The notes: generated by a model not told the origin, from the sequence alone. Shown: positions 17,766 through 26,302, counted from the first letter of the stretch. The stretch: 64,000 nt of DNA from Candidatus Altimarinota bacterium (GCA_029233985.1 JARGOK010000002.1:1-64000); one strand, 5' to 3'. Numbers and translations are program-made.

Positions 17766-18413
17766 TTAGATTTTTTCCGTCTCCTCTACTACTTCTTCAT
17801 CCTTTGACTCTTTGATGATCTCAGTTTCTTCAGGGTTCTCACCAGCTTCTTTTGCAGCCATTGCTAATTCTTTCTTCTTTTTCATTTCTTTGATTTTCGT
17901 ATCAATATCTTTAGCTGGAGAAAGGATCATGACAATCTGATATCCTCCATCTTTGGGAGTGTTTTCTACGATGGCAAAATCTGAGAGAGACTCTGCAAAT
18001 GATATCATACGTTCCTTTCCAAGCGACTTGTGAGCCATTTCTCTCCCCTTAAAGATCATTGCAACCTTTACCAGATGCTTCTGGCAGAGAAATTTGATGG
18101 CCGCCTTTCTCTTTACTTCGAGATCATGCTCTCCAGTACTCAGTCCGAGACGAACACCTTTCACCTCGGTCTTTTTGACTTTCTTTTTCTGAGCCTGGTC
18201 TTGCTTTTTGATCTTGTAGAGATACTTTCCGTAATCCATCAGTTTGCATACTGGAGGCTGCGCCTTAGGAGAAACCTCTACGAGATCGGTTCCTCTTTCT
18301 TTGGCCAAGGCTTTTGCCTTTTCAATGGGCATCAGTCCAAGTTGCTCCATATCGGGTCCAATGACACGGACAGCGAGCGTCCTAATTTCGTTATTCTTAC
18401 GGAGTCGCTTCAA
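17766..18413 (-). CDS. infC: Translation initiation factor IF-3
   Basis: The 215-residue product has the IF-3 N domain (NNEIRTLAVRVIGPDMEQLG, then ALAKERGTDLVEVSP and PVCKLMDYGKYLY) and the C domain (VKGVRLGLSTGEHDLEVK, FLCQKHLVKVAMIFKGREM, ILSPAK). An acidic Glu/Lys-rich tail of roughly 30 residues extends beyond the usual end. The start appears to be TTG at 18413, which places the family N-terminus correctly; IF-3 genes classically use rare start codons for self-regulation, so a non-ATG start here is notable. A consensus promoter lies just upstream. It binds the 30S subunit and checks start codon and initiator tRNA. Confidence 0.96.
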   Translation of the reverse strand: MKRLRKNNEIRTLAVRVIGPDMEQLGLMPIEKAKALAKERGTDLVEVSPKAQPPVCKLMDYGKYLYKIKKQDQAQKKKVKKTEVKGVRLGLSTGEHDLEVKRKAAIKFLCQKHLVKVAMIFKGREMAHKSLGKERMISFAESLSDFAIVENTPKDGGYQIVMILSPAKDIDTKIKEMKKKKELAMAAKEAGENPEETEIIKESKDEEVVEETEKI

Positions 18414-18440
18414 ATAATTACTAAGAAAATAAGCTAAAAA

Positions 18441-18469
18441 ATTCTATGTGATGACGGCTAAATTGTCAA
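18441..18469 (-). promoter_or_regulatory. Consensus promoter of infC-rpmI-rplT
   Basis: On the minus strand TTGACA (18469-18464), 17-nt spacer, TAGAAT (18446-18441). The transcript should begin near 18434, about 20 nt before the TTG start. It overlaps the short gap after the end of the S41 protease gene. Confidence 0.75.
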
Positions 18470-18477
18470 CAAAATAG

Positions 18478-19656
18478 CTACTTTGAACCCAAATATTCAA
18501 GAGCTCTCCGAAGTTGATTGTCTTCTCCAGTTTTGTAGGCTTCATAGTCCATGATAAGAACTTCGTCTGGATCAACACCAACACCATCGATACTCCTATC
18601 TTTTGGAGTAAGCCATTCTGCAATGGTAATACGTATCAGAGACCCATCATTCAAGGGTAAAACCTCTTGTACCGACCCTTTTCCAAAGGTTTTAACCCCT
18701 AAAACATGGGCCAAGCCATAATCCTGAAGAGCCCCAGCAACAATTTCAGAAGCTGAAGCAGATGAATCATTAACCAAAACCACTATCTCACCAGTATAAT
18801 TGACATCTTTTGATTTTGAAACACGTTGAGATTGCGACCCTTTTCGCTTTGTCTTTACGGCTACTTCTCCTTCTGGGACAAAATGTGAAAGGATATCAAT
18901 AGCTCCTTCTAAAAAACCACCACCATTAAATCTCAAGTCTAAAACCAGCTTATTGTAGCCATTATTCACTACTTCAGTGAGAATATCTTCAAATTCTGAC
19001 CCAATCTCTTCAGTAAAAGAACTGAGTTTGATGAAGGCAATTTTCTCACTATTTTGAGTCTTTTCTTCAAATTTAACGGATTCAAGATGGATTTCATCTC
19101 GAATGATGGCAATATCCACAGGAGTGATCTGGTTTTCATGAAGGACTGTTAGGACAACTTGTGTCCCTTTTTCACCACGAATATTCATCACCACTTCGAA
19201 GAGATTTGAAACATTCCCTAACATTTGACCATCTACCTTCATAATGATGTCTCCTGGCATTATACCAGCTCTTTCAGCTGGAGAATCAGGCAATGGACTC
19301 ACTACAAGAACAAGTCCATCTTCTAGCTTCAACTCAGCACCAATCCCATGCAAGTCTCCTTTTAAGCTTGTCATAAATGCCTCCGACTCATCTGGGTCCA
19401 AAAATGCAGAATGAGGATCACCTAAGACACCCATCAAGCCTCTTGCGAGTCCATATTTGACCTGATCTTGATCAATATCATCGGCCCTGAGATAACTTTT
19501 TTGTATAATTTGCCAAACGTCTTCTGCTGAGCTCATATCGAGAACAGCAGGTGCTGAAAGCGTAAAGGTACTGCTATTCAGTGAAAATCGTTGTCCTAAC
19601 AGGAATGACCCTACTAGTAAGAGAGCAAATAAAGCAGCTTTTGAGGTTTTATTCAT
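18478..19656 (-). CDS. S41-family C-terminal processing protease with PDZ
   Basis: The 392-residue protein has an N-terminal signal/anchor helix (about 5-25). A PDZ domain (about 95-165) follows, with GIGAELKLEDG and SPAERAGIMPGDIIMKVDG. The S41 protease core has FIKLSSF, LVLDLRFNGGG, the nucleophile motif VNDSSASASEIVAGAL (Ser near 297) and the general-base lysine in TFGKGSVQE (near 322). It is a CtpA/CtpB-type serine-lysine protease facing outside the membrane, cleaving C-terminal segments of envelope proteins. Substrates are unknown. It stands alone, upstream of the infC promoter. Confidence 0.95.
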   Translation of the reverse strand: MNKTSKAALFALLLVGSFLLGQRFSLNSSTFTLSAPAVLDMSSAEDVWQIIQKSYLRADDIDQDQVKYGLARGLMGVLGDPHSAFLDPDESEAFMTSLKGDLHGIGAELKLEDGLVLVVSPLPDSPAERAGIMPGDIIMKVDGQMLGNVSNLFEVVMNIRGEKGTQVVLTVLHENQITPVDIAIIRDEIHLESVKFEEKTQNSEKIAFIKLSSFTEEIGSEFEDILTEVVNNGYNKLVLDLRFNGGGFLEGAIDILSHFVPEGEVAVKTKRKGSQSQRVSKSKDVNYTGEIVVLVNDSSASASEIVAGALQDYGLAHVLGVKTFGKGSVQEVLPLNDGSLIRITIAEWLTPKDRSIDGVGVDPDEVLIMDYEAYKTGEDNQLRRALEYLGSK

Positions 19657-19831
19657 GAGGGAAAATTAAAAAATCATGAAGACTATAATGGAGGAGTCAA
19701 GACATGGGAAATAAAGTTTGTAGCCGAAACAATAAAAGTGTCTGTGGATCCCTAGCATTTGACAAAAATAACTCTATTACAAAAATGGCGAGGGCAGTCG
19801 TAGATTTGCGCATATTAGCTAAATCTATAAT

Positions 19832-19857
19832 AGAAAGCCTTCTATTCTCTTGATTTC
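19832..19857. repeat. Left arm of inverted repeat flanking tRNA-Lys
   Basis: TCTATTCTCTTGATTTC (19841-19857) is the perfect reverse complement of bases 20020-20036; the outer part AGAAAGCCT also resembles the outer part of the other arm. Within this arm AATAGAA / TTCTATT (19829-19846) can fold into a small hairpin downstream of the tRNA. Confidence 0.75.
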
Positions 19858-19892
19858 CTCATTATATTCGTCATTCACTACATTGCGAAGAC

Positions 19893-19968
19893 TGGTGGGT
19901 GAACGGGGACTTGAACCCCGGACCAGCGGATTAAGAGTCCGATGCTCTACCAACTGAGCTATTCACCC
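19893..19968 (-). tRNA. tRNA-Lys (anticodon CTT)
   Basis: On the minus strand: acceptor GGGTGAA / TTCACCC, D-arm GCTC-AGTTGGTA-GAGC, anticodon loop CTCTTAA (CTT), T-arm CGGGG-TTCAAGT-CCCCG, discriminator A and an encoded CCA at the 3' end. The outermost anticodon-stem pair (27-43) is a U-C mismatch; everything else pairs well. Confidence 0.97.
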
Positions 19969-19999
19969 TCAAAATACTGTATTAAAGACAGCACAACAT

Positions 20000-20027
20000 A
20001 TTCTATTCATTTTTTCAGTGAAATCAA
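20000..20027 (-). promoter_or_regulatory. Promoter of tRNA-Lys
   Basis: On the minus strand TTGATT (20027-20022), 16-nt spacer, TAGAAT (20005-20000), about 30 nt before the mature tRNA. The -35 lies inside the right arm of the inverted repeat. Confidence 0.55.
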
Positions 20028-20048
20028 GAGAATAGAATGGCTTTTTCT
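20020..20048. repeat. Right arm of inverted repeat flanking tRNA-Lys
   Basis: GAAATCAAGAGAATAGA (20020-20036) is the perfect 17-nt complement of the left arm, continuing into an AATGGCTTTTTCT stretch that partly matches its outer end. GAATAGAAT (20030-20038) can also pair locally with ATTCTATTC (20000-20008). Confidence 0.75.
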
Positions 20049-20121
20049 CTTAAATCTGAATAATTACTTCATCACTCCGTAGAAACGTCGGTTCATCGCA
20101 TTACAATCAACTAACGCTTCC

Positions 20122-20160
20122 TACTCCCAAAGACGTCATAAATAGGCGTCTTGGGGAGTA
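20122..20160. repeat. Intergenic 14-bp hairpin
   Basis: TACTCCCaAAGACG (20122-20135) pairs with CGTCTTgGGGAGTA (20147-20160) around an 11-nt loop. There is no T run, so it is not a standard terminator. The DUF4012 gene starts 100 nt downstream. The rest of 20049-20262 shows nothing else I can name. Confidence 0.6.
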
Positions 20161-20262
20161 CTACTATGAGCACAATTCAAAAACAAAGATCATGCATCAA
20201 TTAAACCGTGTCCTTGTCCTCAATCCCAGGTACACTTTCTAGGCTATTAGATCATATATATC

Positions 20263-21978
20263 ATGACAAAACGCCAAAAACTTCGAATAAAGAAAATGAT
20301 TGCAGGTGCTGCTTTAGCTCTGCTGTTTCTGATTGGGATCACCATCTATGCCCTCTTGGGACCATTTCGGCCATTTTTTTGGAACCTTCCCTATCTGACT
20401 GGATTTCTTGGACCAAGAAATTATCTCATCTTGATTCAAAATAACAATGAACTGAGACCTACAGGAGGATTCATTACTGGAGTGGCCGAACTTTCTATGC
20501 TTTTTGGATTTAGCTCACTCGAAGTCTTTGATTCTTATCAAATACCAGACCCAAGCCCACGTTTGCCTGCACCAGAACCTTTTCAATACTTGATCGGAAC
20601 CAACGATACATTTTTTGCTGGGAAGACTCTTCGAGATGCAAATTTTTCACCAGATTTTAGGGAATCTAGTGAAGAAGTTTTAGAATTATACAAGATAGCT
20701 TACCCAGAAAAAACTTTTGATATGGTAATAGCCGTCGACTTTGCAGTTATTGAAAACCTTCTTGATCTATACGGACAACTCTCAGTCGAAGACCTCATCT
20801 TCACAAGAAAAAATTTCTTTGATCTTACTCAAAAAATTTCAAAAGACATCGACACTCACAACAAACAGCAGCTCGAGGAAAGAAAAGGGATATTAGGACC
20901 TTTTGGAAAGAAATTCGTCAAACGCATCATCTCCTCTCCAACTAAATATCCTCAGTTTCTTTCAGCTCTCGAGACCTTTATTCAAGAAAAAAATCTGATC
21001 GCCTACAGCCCTTCTGAGTCGTTCCAGGCAAAACTTTCAAAACACGCCCTAACAGGCCTCATCCGTCATGAGGACCCAAACACAGACTTTCTTCATGTAA
21101 ATGTTGCAAATATTGGAGGGAGAAAGGCAGACAGATACGTTACGAAGGAAATAAAATATATGGCAGACTTTTCAAATCCAGAAAACCCCGCTTCTACACT
21201 CGATATCACCTTCAGTCATCTCGGAAGTTACAATATTCAGTCAGATATCTATCAGGCCTACGTACGTAGCTATGTTCCTCTTGGATCAAAACTTGTCTCC
21301 CCTTCTCCAACAGGAATGAGAGGGACAGAAAACTTTCAAGACCTTGGACAAACAGTGTTTGCAGATGCTATCAAGATCGCACCAGGGGAAAGCATCACTC
21401 TGAGCTACAAATACCAGCTCCCAGAGATCATCAATCCACAGGAGTATCAGCTTCAAGTCCCAAAACAACCTGGAATACAAAACCAGTTCTGGCAAACAGC
21501 CTTCAAACAACAAAACGACACACTTTTGGAAAACGAAGCTCTCAAAAATATTCAGATCACACCAATGACCATTCGAGAAAACCTCGCCCTTTGGAAAGGC
21601 ATCCCTTCTTCAGATCTCCATTTTTCTATTTTGACATCTGGTGACGCATCAAAACCAATCATTCTCTGGCAAAAATTCGAAAGTCTCAATCGGATCAATA
21701 TTCGTTTTAATGAAATTTTAGACGAATCCACTGTTTATGACTTAAAAAACTATCGGGTAACCGATCTAAACAAAGAAGATATCAGAAAAGATACTGTTGT
21801 CGTAACAGGTGCACGTTTCGAAGGAAGAGATCTCTGGCTGGACATATCGGGTGCGAGCCTGCAGTATTTAGAAAACTACGAGCTCAAGATCTCAAATCTC
21901 AAAGACACTCAAGGCAACACACTCGATCCAAATCCTACGATACGTACGCTTGTCCAAAGACTCGAAGCTACAAACTAA
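20263..21978 (+). CDS. DUF4012 membrane-anchored extracellular protein
   Basis: The 571-residue protein has a short basic cytoplasmic start, one transmembrane helix (about 12-33) and a large exterior domain. The DUF4012 hallmark NNNELRPTGGFI follows soon after the helix, then VIAVDFAVIENLLDLYG. The C-terminal part (about 460-571) is beta-rich and Ig-like (RINIRFNEILDESTVYDLKNY..TLDPNPTI). DUF4012 proteins are common in Patescibacteria and some Gram-positives and are thought to act in the cell envelope; the exact activity is not established. The FemAB-like gene follows 6 nt later, so both probably work on the cell wall or attached polymers. Confidence 0.88.
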   Translation: MTKRQKLRIKKMIAGAALALLFLIGITIYALLGPFRPFFWNLPYLTGFLGPRNYLILIQNNNELRPTGGFITGVAELSMLFGFSSLEVFDSYQIPDPSPRLPAPEPFQYLIGTNDTFFAGKTLRDANFSPDFRESSEEVLELYKIAYPEKTFDMVIAVDFAVIENLLDLYGQLSVEDLIFTRKNFFDLTQKISKDIDTHNKQQLEERKGILGPFGKKFVKRIISSPTKYPQFLSALETFIQEKNLIAYSPSESFQAKLSKHALTGLIRHEDPNTDFLHVNVANIGGRKADRYVTKEIKYMADFSNPENPASTLDITFSHLGSYNIQSDIYQAYVRSYVPLGSKLVSPSPTGMRGTENFQDLGQTVFADAIKIAPGESITLSYKYQLPEIINPQEYQLQVPKQPGIQNQFWQTAFKQQNDTLLENEALKNIQITPMTIRENLALWKGIPSSDLHFSILTSGDASKPIILWQKFESLNRINIRFNEILDESTVYDLKNYRVTDLNKEDIRKDTVVVTGARFEGRDLWLDISGASLQYLENYELKISNLKDTQGNTLDPNPTIRTLVQRLEATN

Positions 21979-21984
21979 TACTAA

Positions 21985-22914
21985 ATGAACACACAACCTC
22001 TCCAACAATCCAATGCCTGGAAAGAGTTCCAAAAAAGCCTTCATCACCAAATGATAGAGGTGGATACTCACAAAGTTCGAATTCAACCGCTCTTTTTTGG
22101 AAAATCCTATGGGTATATCGCTTGTGGTCCACACATAAAGGAATCTAAAGAAGAAGTGTTTTCAAAAATCCTCAAGTCTGCAGCAAACAAAAACAATTTG
22201 ATCTTTACCAGAGTTGACCACACAGCACATTTAGACCAATACTTTTCTAGCCAAAGCAGTCATTCTTCATATCCAGAAACAACACTTACCGTTGATTTAA
22301 AACTCAGCGACAACGAACTTTTAGCTCAAATGAAACGCAAAGGACGATATAATATCTCACTTGCTGAAAAAAGAGGTGTCCTTGTAATGAGAGCAAATAC
22401 TCAAAAAAAACGAAAAACCTATGCTCAGCATTTCCACAATCTCCTCCTCCAAACAACCCTGCGTGACGGCTTTTTTGCACACGATCTCAGTTATTACAAA
22501 AAAATGTTGAATCATCTCCCTATGGCTGAGATTTTCATCGCCTTCTTTGACGATGTACCCATCTCCGGAGCTATCTGCACCTACCACAAGGGAGTGGCTA
22601 CGTATTTTTATGGAGCATCATCCAATCAGTTTCGCGAACTGATGTCCCCTTACCTCGTTCAGTGGGAAGCGATGAAGTTTGGGAAAGAAAAAAACTGTCA
22701 TACTTATGACTTCCTCGGAATTGCACCTGAAAACGCTGGAATTGATCATCCTTGGAAAGGCATTACCAGTTTTAAGAAAAAATTTGGTGGAACCGTTGTG
22801 AGTTCACTCTCATCAACAGATCTGATACACCAAGCTGGCTGGTATCGGGTGTTTTTGGTGGCGAAGGGAATACAAAAGATTTGGCTGAAGGTGAAAAGAT
22901 TGCTGAGGAAGTAG
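21985..22914 (+). CDS. FemAB-family aminoacyltransferase (peptidoglycan cross-bridge)
   Basis: The 309-residue protein is a FemAB/FmhB-type GNAT double-domain protein. Family features are LLAQMKRKGRYNISLAEKRGV (recognition of lipid-linked substrate), PISGAICTYHKGVATYFYGAS and the C-terminal YDFLGIAPENAG..HPWKGITSFKKKFGG. Such enzymes transfer amino acids from aminoacyl-tRNA to the peptidoglycan stem peptide. Spacing of 6 nt from the DUF4012 gene implies one operon. The C-terminus is basic, which may help membrane association. Confidence 0.88.
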   Translation: MNTQPLQQSNAWKEFQKSLHHQMIEVDTHKVRIQPLFFGKSYGYIACGPHIKESKEEVFSKILKSAANKNNLIFTRVDHTAHLDQYFSSQSSHSSYPETTLTVDLKLSDNELLAQMKRKGRYNISLAEKRGVLVMRANTQKKRKTYAQHFHNLLLQTTLRDGFFAHDLSYYKKMLNHLPMAEIFIAFFDDVPISGAICTYHKGVATYFYGASSNQFRELMSPYLVQWEAMKFGKEKNCHTYDFLGIAPENAGIDHPWKGITSFKKKFGGTVVSSLSSTDLIHQAGWYRVFLVAKGIQKIWLKVKRLLRK

Positions 22915-22924
22915 GGAGGGAGGC

Positions 22925-23050
22925 AAAACAGTGGAATCCTTCTCTTTGATACCCCCCTTACCCCCGACCCCTCATAAAAGCTCAAGTCCGAATGACAAGG
23001 TTGTAATACTGTAATATGTTTCCCCATTCTGTCATCCACCACAAAATTCC
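22925..23050. repeat. Degenerate intergenic repeat relics
   Basis: Contains CCCCCCTTACCCCCGACCCC (near 22946-22965), the reverse-complement form of the GGGGTCGGGGGT.. boxes at other sites, and GTCCGAATGACAAG, a relic of the GTCATTC class. Confidence 0.4.
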
Positions 23051-23099
23051 TTCAGCATACTTTTAAGGTATAATAATCTCGTATTCCTAAAGCCCAACC

Positions 23100-23660
23100 A
23101 TGCCAGAAGACAAAGGCCAACCTATCCCCGTCATCTTCAAGAAAAAAGACGACAAAGTTCAAAGTCCAGCCATCGACGTCAATGTTCATCACAAAAAAAT
23201 TGATCGACGTGTTTTCACACAAGAACAAATAGGGATCGATAAAATTGCTCAAGACTCGGACGCGAGTTTTTATATCACAGGAAAAACCACCAAAATCGGA
23301 TTCCTCAACTTTCTCCAGCTCGTTTCAAAACACGATATGGGACAAGTACAAATGAAAGAAAACGAAGAAATAGTCCTTTCATCAGATCTCGTCATGAGAA
23401 TAGCCACAGCAGATGTTGTGGATTCGGACGAGGACGATATGAGATTTATCGATGCAATGGCCATCGGAATCTTCATCGCTGGATTTTTCCTCTCCTGCTT
23501 TGCCCTCCTTAGCAATAATATCGCTGATATCAACACCTTCGCCTGGATCCTCCTCACCGTCTCACTCCTCTTCTTAGGTCACTATACCCATAGGGGAAGC
23601 AAGTCTGGAGAGCTTCAGAGGTACTTTAGAGTGGCGGTGAAGAGTTTGTCAAAGAAGTAG
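23100..23660 (+). CDS. Unrecognised two-helix membrane protein
   Basis: The 186-residue protein has a hydrophilic, charged N-terminal part (1 to about 115) including an acidic stretch DSDEDDMRF. Two transmembrane helices follow (about 119-138 and 144-161), then a short basic tail, so both ends probably face the cytoplasm. I recognise no family. It lies 185 nt after the FemAB-like gene, separated by repeat relics, and converges on rsmA with only 1 nt between the stops. Confidence 0.65.
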   Translation: MPEDKGQPIPVIFKKKDDKVQSPAIDVNVHHKKIDRRVFTQEQIGIDKIAQDSDASFYITGKTTKIGFLNFLQLVSKHDMGQVQMKENEEIVLSSDLVMRIATADVVDSDEDDMRFIDAMAIGIFIAGFFLSCFALLSNNIADINTFAWILLTVSLLFLGHYTHRGSKSGELQRYFRVAVKSLSKK

Positions 23661-23661
23661 C

Positions 23662-24486
23662 TTATGAAAGTGTTTCTAAAATTTGATTCCACTCCTCCAA
23701 CCCCAACTGATGAGGCCTCAATCCTCCATCCACCCCAGCCTTCTCCAGTAGCTCAGTAGTATCGATATCTTTATACTTTGGAGCATTCTTCAGATTATTT
23801 GAAAGCGTCTTTCGAGGTTGCTTATACGAGTATTCCAAAAGCTCAAAAAACTTGTCCATATCTTCAGCAGCTACCAAAGGGTTGTCTAAGACATCGATCT
23901 TCAAAACAGCTGAATCAACCTTCGGAGGAGGAAAAAAAGAGTTTGGGGGAACATTACAGACGATACTCGGCGCACCATAAATCTGAACCAGCCAGCTCAG
24001 CAAAGTCGGTTTTTTTGTACTACAAACTCTTTCCGCAACTTCTTTTTGAATCAACAGAATAACTGAAGTCGGACGAGTCACTTCAGGATTGCGCAAGAAG
24101 TGTTGCAAGATCGGCGAGCTAATGTAATACGGAATATTCGCTACCACCTTGTAAGGCTTTTGAGGAGGAATATACTTCAAAACATCCTGATGAATAATAC
24201 TAGCCTGCACATAGTCACTCATGAGCCCTTTCCAAGGCTTAATCATCTTCTCATCGATCTCCACTGCAATCAATTCACCTGCCTCCTTTACAAGTCTCTG
24301 ACTGAGTACACCCGGCCCAGGACCAACTTCAAGCACCGTATCTTCTTTCGTCAGCTCAGCACCGTCCACAATCGAACTCAACACCTGTTCATTCACCAAA
24401 AAATGCTGCCCAAGGGATTTATCAGCAGAGATACCATACTTCCTTAAATGATCCTGAAGTTCATCGATATTTGCGAGGTTTTTCAT
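23662..24486 (-). CDS. rsmA: 16S rRNA dimethyladenosine transferase RsmA (KsgA)
   Basis: At 274 residues it is a normal RsmA: KSLGQHFLVNEQVL, the SAM motif VLEVGPGPGVLSQRL, AVEIDEKM and the catalytic VANIPYYISSPILQHFL (NIPY motif), then PPNSFFPPPKVDSAVL and a C-terminal helical domain. It dimethylates A1518 and A1519 of 16S rRNA late in 30S assembly. Upstream toward rpe is a 130-nt gap with repeat boxes. The stop nearly touches the convergent membrane-protein gene. Confidence 0.97.
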   Translation of the reverse strand: MKNLANIDELQDHLRKYGISADKSLGQHFLVNEQVLSSIVDGAELTKEDTVLEVGPGPGVLSQRLVKEAGELIAVEIDEKMIKPWKGLMSDYVQASIIHQDVLKYIPPQKPYKVVANIPYYISSPILQHFLRNPEVTRPTSVILLIQKEVAERVCSTKKPTLLSWLVQIYGAPSIVCNVPPNSFFPPPKVDSAVLKIDVLDNPLVAAEDMDKFFELLEYSYKQPRKTLSNNLKNAPKYKDIDTTELLEKAGVDGGLRPHQLGLEEWNQILETLS

Positions 24487-24618
24487 GGAGAAGGAAGATA
24501 GGTATTAAGTTATAGGTGGGGTAAAAGACCCCTATCCCCTTACAAGGGGAACCACGCAGTGAGAATGTGCTATTTTTTGAAGTGTCTCCCCGTTTAGGGG
24601 CCGAGAGTCCTGGAGTGA
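24487..24618. repeat. Intergenic boxes between rsmA and rpe
   Basis: Two partly palindromic boxes, CCCCTTACAAGGGG (24537-24550) and TCCCCGTTTAGGGGCCGAGAG (about 24585-24605), separated by about 35 nt. They belong to the same degenerate family as near 8664 and 13300. Confidence 0.5.
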
Positions 24619-25257
24619 TCACAACCCCCTCCTCAAAGCCTCAGCCGCTTCCTCACGATCCTCAGCCTTGTACAAATAACTCCCAGAAATCAAGATTGTG
24701 GCTCCTGCTTCTATCGCAAGAGGTGCGGTTTCATCGGTAACTCCCCCATCGATATTGATATCTTTGTCTGGAAATTTCTCTCTAAGGATTCGTACTTTTT
24801 CGAGCATATCTGTCATAAAAGACTGTCCACCCCATCCCGGCTCTACACTCATAATCAGTGGAACATCCACCATATCCCAAACATCGTCAGGGACATGATC
24901 CACAGGTGTATCTGGTTTTAGCGCCAGACTTGTCTGTGCACCCAACTCGTGAATCAGTTCAAGATTGTCATGTAGAGATTCTTGCAAAGCCTCATAATGA
25001 ATCGTCACAATGTCTGCACCAGCCTTTACATAATCTTCGATCATTGTTTCTGGATGCTGAACCATAAGATGCACTTCCATGAGTTTACTCACATTATAAG
25101 ATTGAACTTCCTCAAGGGTAAAACTTGTAGGAGGAACAAATTGACCATCCATAATATCAAAACTAATACCATCGACAACTTGTTCAATTTCTTCTATATA
25201 CTCTTGAATTTCCTCACGAGGAACATTGAGAACTGAAGGGAGAATTTTTATATCCAT
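24619..25257 (-). CDS. rpe: Ribulose-phosphate 3-epimerase
   Basis: The 212-residue TIM barrel carries IKILPSVLN (usual start KIAPSILS), FDIMDGQFVPPTSF with the metal-binding Asp, EVHLMVQHPE, DIVTIHYEA, LMSVEPGWGGQSF (usual VMTVNPGFGGQ) and NIDGGVTDETAP. It interconverts ribulose-5-phosphate and xylulose-5-phosphate in the non-oxidative pentose phosphate pathway. It lies 7 nt downstream of mraY on the same strand, so the two are probably cotranscribed although functionally unrelated. Confidence 0.95.
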   Translation of the reverse strand: MDIKILPSVLNVPREEIQEYIEEIEQVVDGISFDIMDGQFVPPTSFTLEEVQSYNVSKLMEVHLMVQHPETMIEDYVKAGADIVTIHYEALQESLHDNLELIHELGAQTSLALKPDTPVDHVPDDVWDMVDVPLIMSVEPGWGGQSFMTDMLEKVRILREKFPDKDINIDGGVTDETAPLAIEAGATILISGSYLYKAEDREEAAEALRRGL

Positions 25258-25264
25258 ATGAAAA

Positions 25265-26302
25265 TTATAAGGCTAATCCTAAAATAACGGCAAAGACACT
25301 TCCAATACCACCAATAATCCAAAACCGCATGACCACCATAGTCTCAGGCCATCCAACTTTTTCAAAATGATGATGAATCGGAGCTATCAAAAACACTTTC
25401 TTTCCATTTCTCAGCTTCTTTGAAGTGAGCTGGATAATGATAGAAAGCGTTTCGATAATATACACCACACTCGTGAGGATCAAAGGAACCACAGAATCTG
25501 TCAGTAAGGCAATAACACCAAGGCCTGTTCCCAACGATAGTGACCCAAGATCCCCCATAAAGAACTTTGCAGGATTGATATTAAACCAGAGAAATGCAGT
25601 AAGTGCTCCTACTACCACTCCACAATAAGTTGCTAAGAGAAGCATACTCTGCGAGAAAGCAATAACACCAAAAACGGAATAAGACATGATCAAGAGACCT
25701 CCAGCTAAACCATCCAAACCATCTGTAAAGTTCACAGAATTTCCAGTAGCCATAAAGATGAAGAGAAAGAAAAGCGGATAGCCCCACCCCAGATCAAGAA
25801 ATCCATAATATGGCAGCGTGATACCGGTCATATTCAGCTTGTAATAAAACCACCAAGCTCCTACAAGAGACAGCACCAATAGTGAAAGGAATTTCGGGGT
25901 AACAGGAATTCCTTTTTTCCAAAGCCCCTTCATATTCAACCAATCATCAAAGCCACCCAGTAGCGCGCAAGAAACCAATGAGAAGACAGGAATATAAGTT
26001 TCTCTACGGTTCAAGAGAGAGTGGTCAATAATCCCATAGTATGAAAGAACCCGTGACAGCAAGACGCAAAAGAGGATTGTGAGAACAATAATGGCACCTC
26101 CCATAGTGGGAGTTCCAGATTTCTTGGCATGAAGCTCTGCAAATAAGGGAGCTCCACCTCCACCTGATGCCTCATCTCGAATATTCTTGCCTATTTTATA
26201 CTTTCTCAAGAAAGCAATAAACGGAGGACAAGCGATAAATGCGACAAAAAACGCAAAGATGCTATAGGACAAGATCAAAGGAATATCCGAAAAATTTTGC
26301 AT
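25265..26302 (-). CDS. mraY: Phospho-N-acetylmuramoyl-pentapeptide transferase MraY
   Basis: The 345-residue polytopic membrane enzyme has about ten hydrophobic helices. Motifs are KSGTPTMGGAIIVL, the catalytic region GFDDWLNMK (usual DDxxK), NSVNFTDGLDGLAGG, FMGDLGSLSLGTGLG and the PIHHHFEKVGWPE signature. It attaches the UDP-MurNAc-pentapeptide moiety to undecaprenyl phosphate, making lipid I. It shows the organism builds peptidoglycan, in line with the FemAB-like enzyme nearby. It is separated from rsmH by 17 kb, so the usual dcw cluster is dispersed. Confidence 0.97.
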   Translation of the reverse strand: MQNFSDIPLILSYSIFAFFVAFIACPPFIAFLRKYKIGKNIRDEASGGGGAPLFAELHAKKSGTPTMGGAIIVLTILFCVLLSRVLSYYGIIDHSLLNRRETYIPVFSLVSCALLGGFDDWLNMKGLWKKGIPVTPKFLSLLVLSLVGAWWFYYKLNMTGITLPYYGFLDLGWGYPLFFLFIFMATGNSVNFTDGLDGLAGGLLIMSYSVFGVIAFSQSMLLLATYCGVVVGALTAFLWFNINPAKFFMGDLGSLSLGTGLGVIALLTDSVVPLILTSVVYIIETLSIIIQLTSKKLRNGKKVFLIAPIHHHFEKVGWPETMVVMRFWIIGGIGSVFAVILGLAL

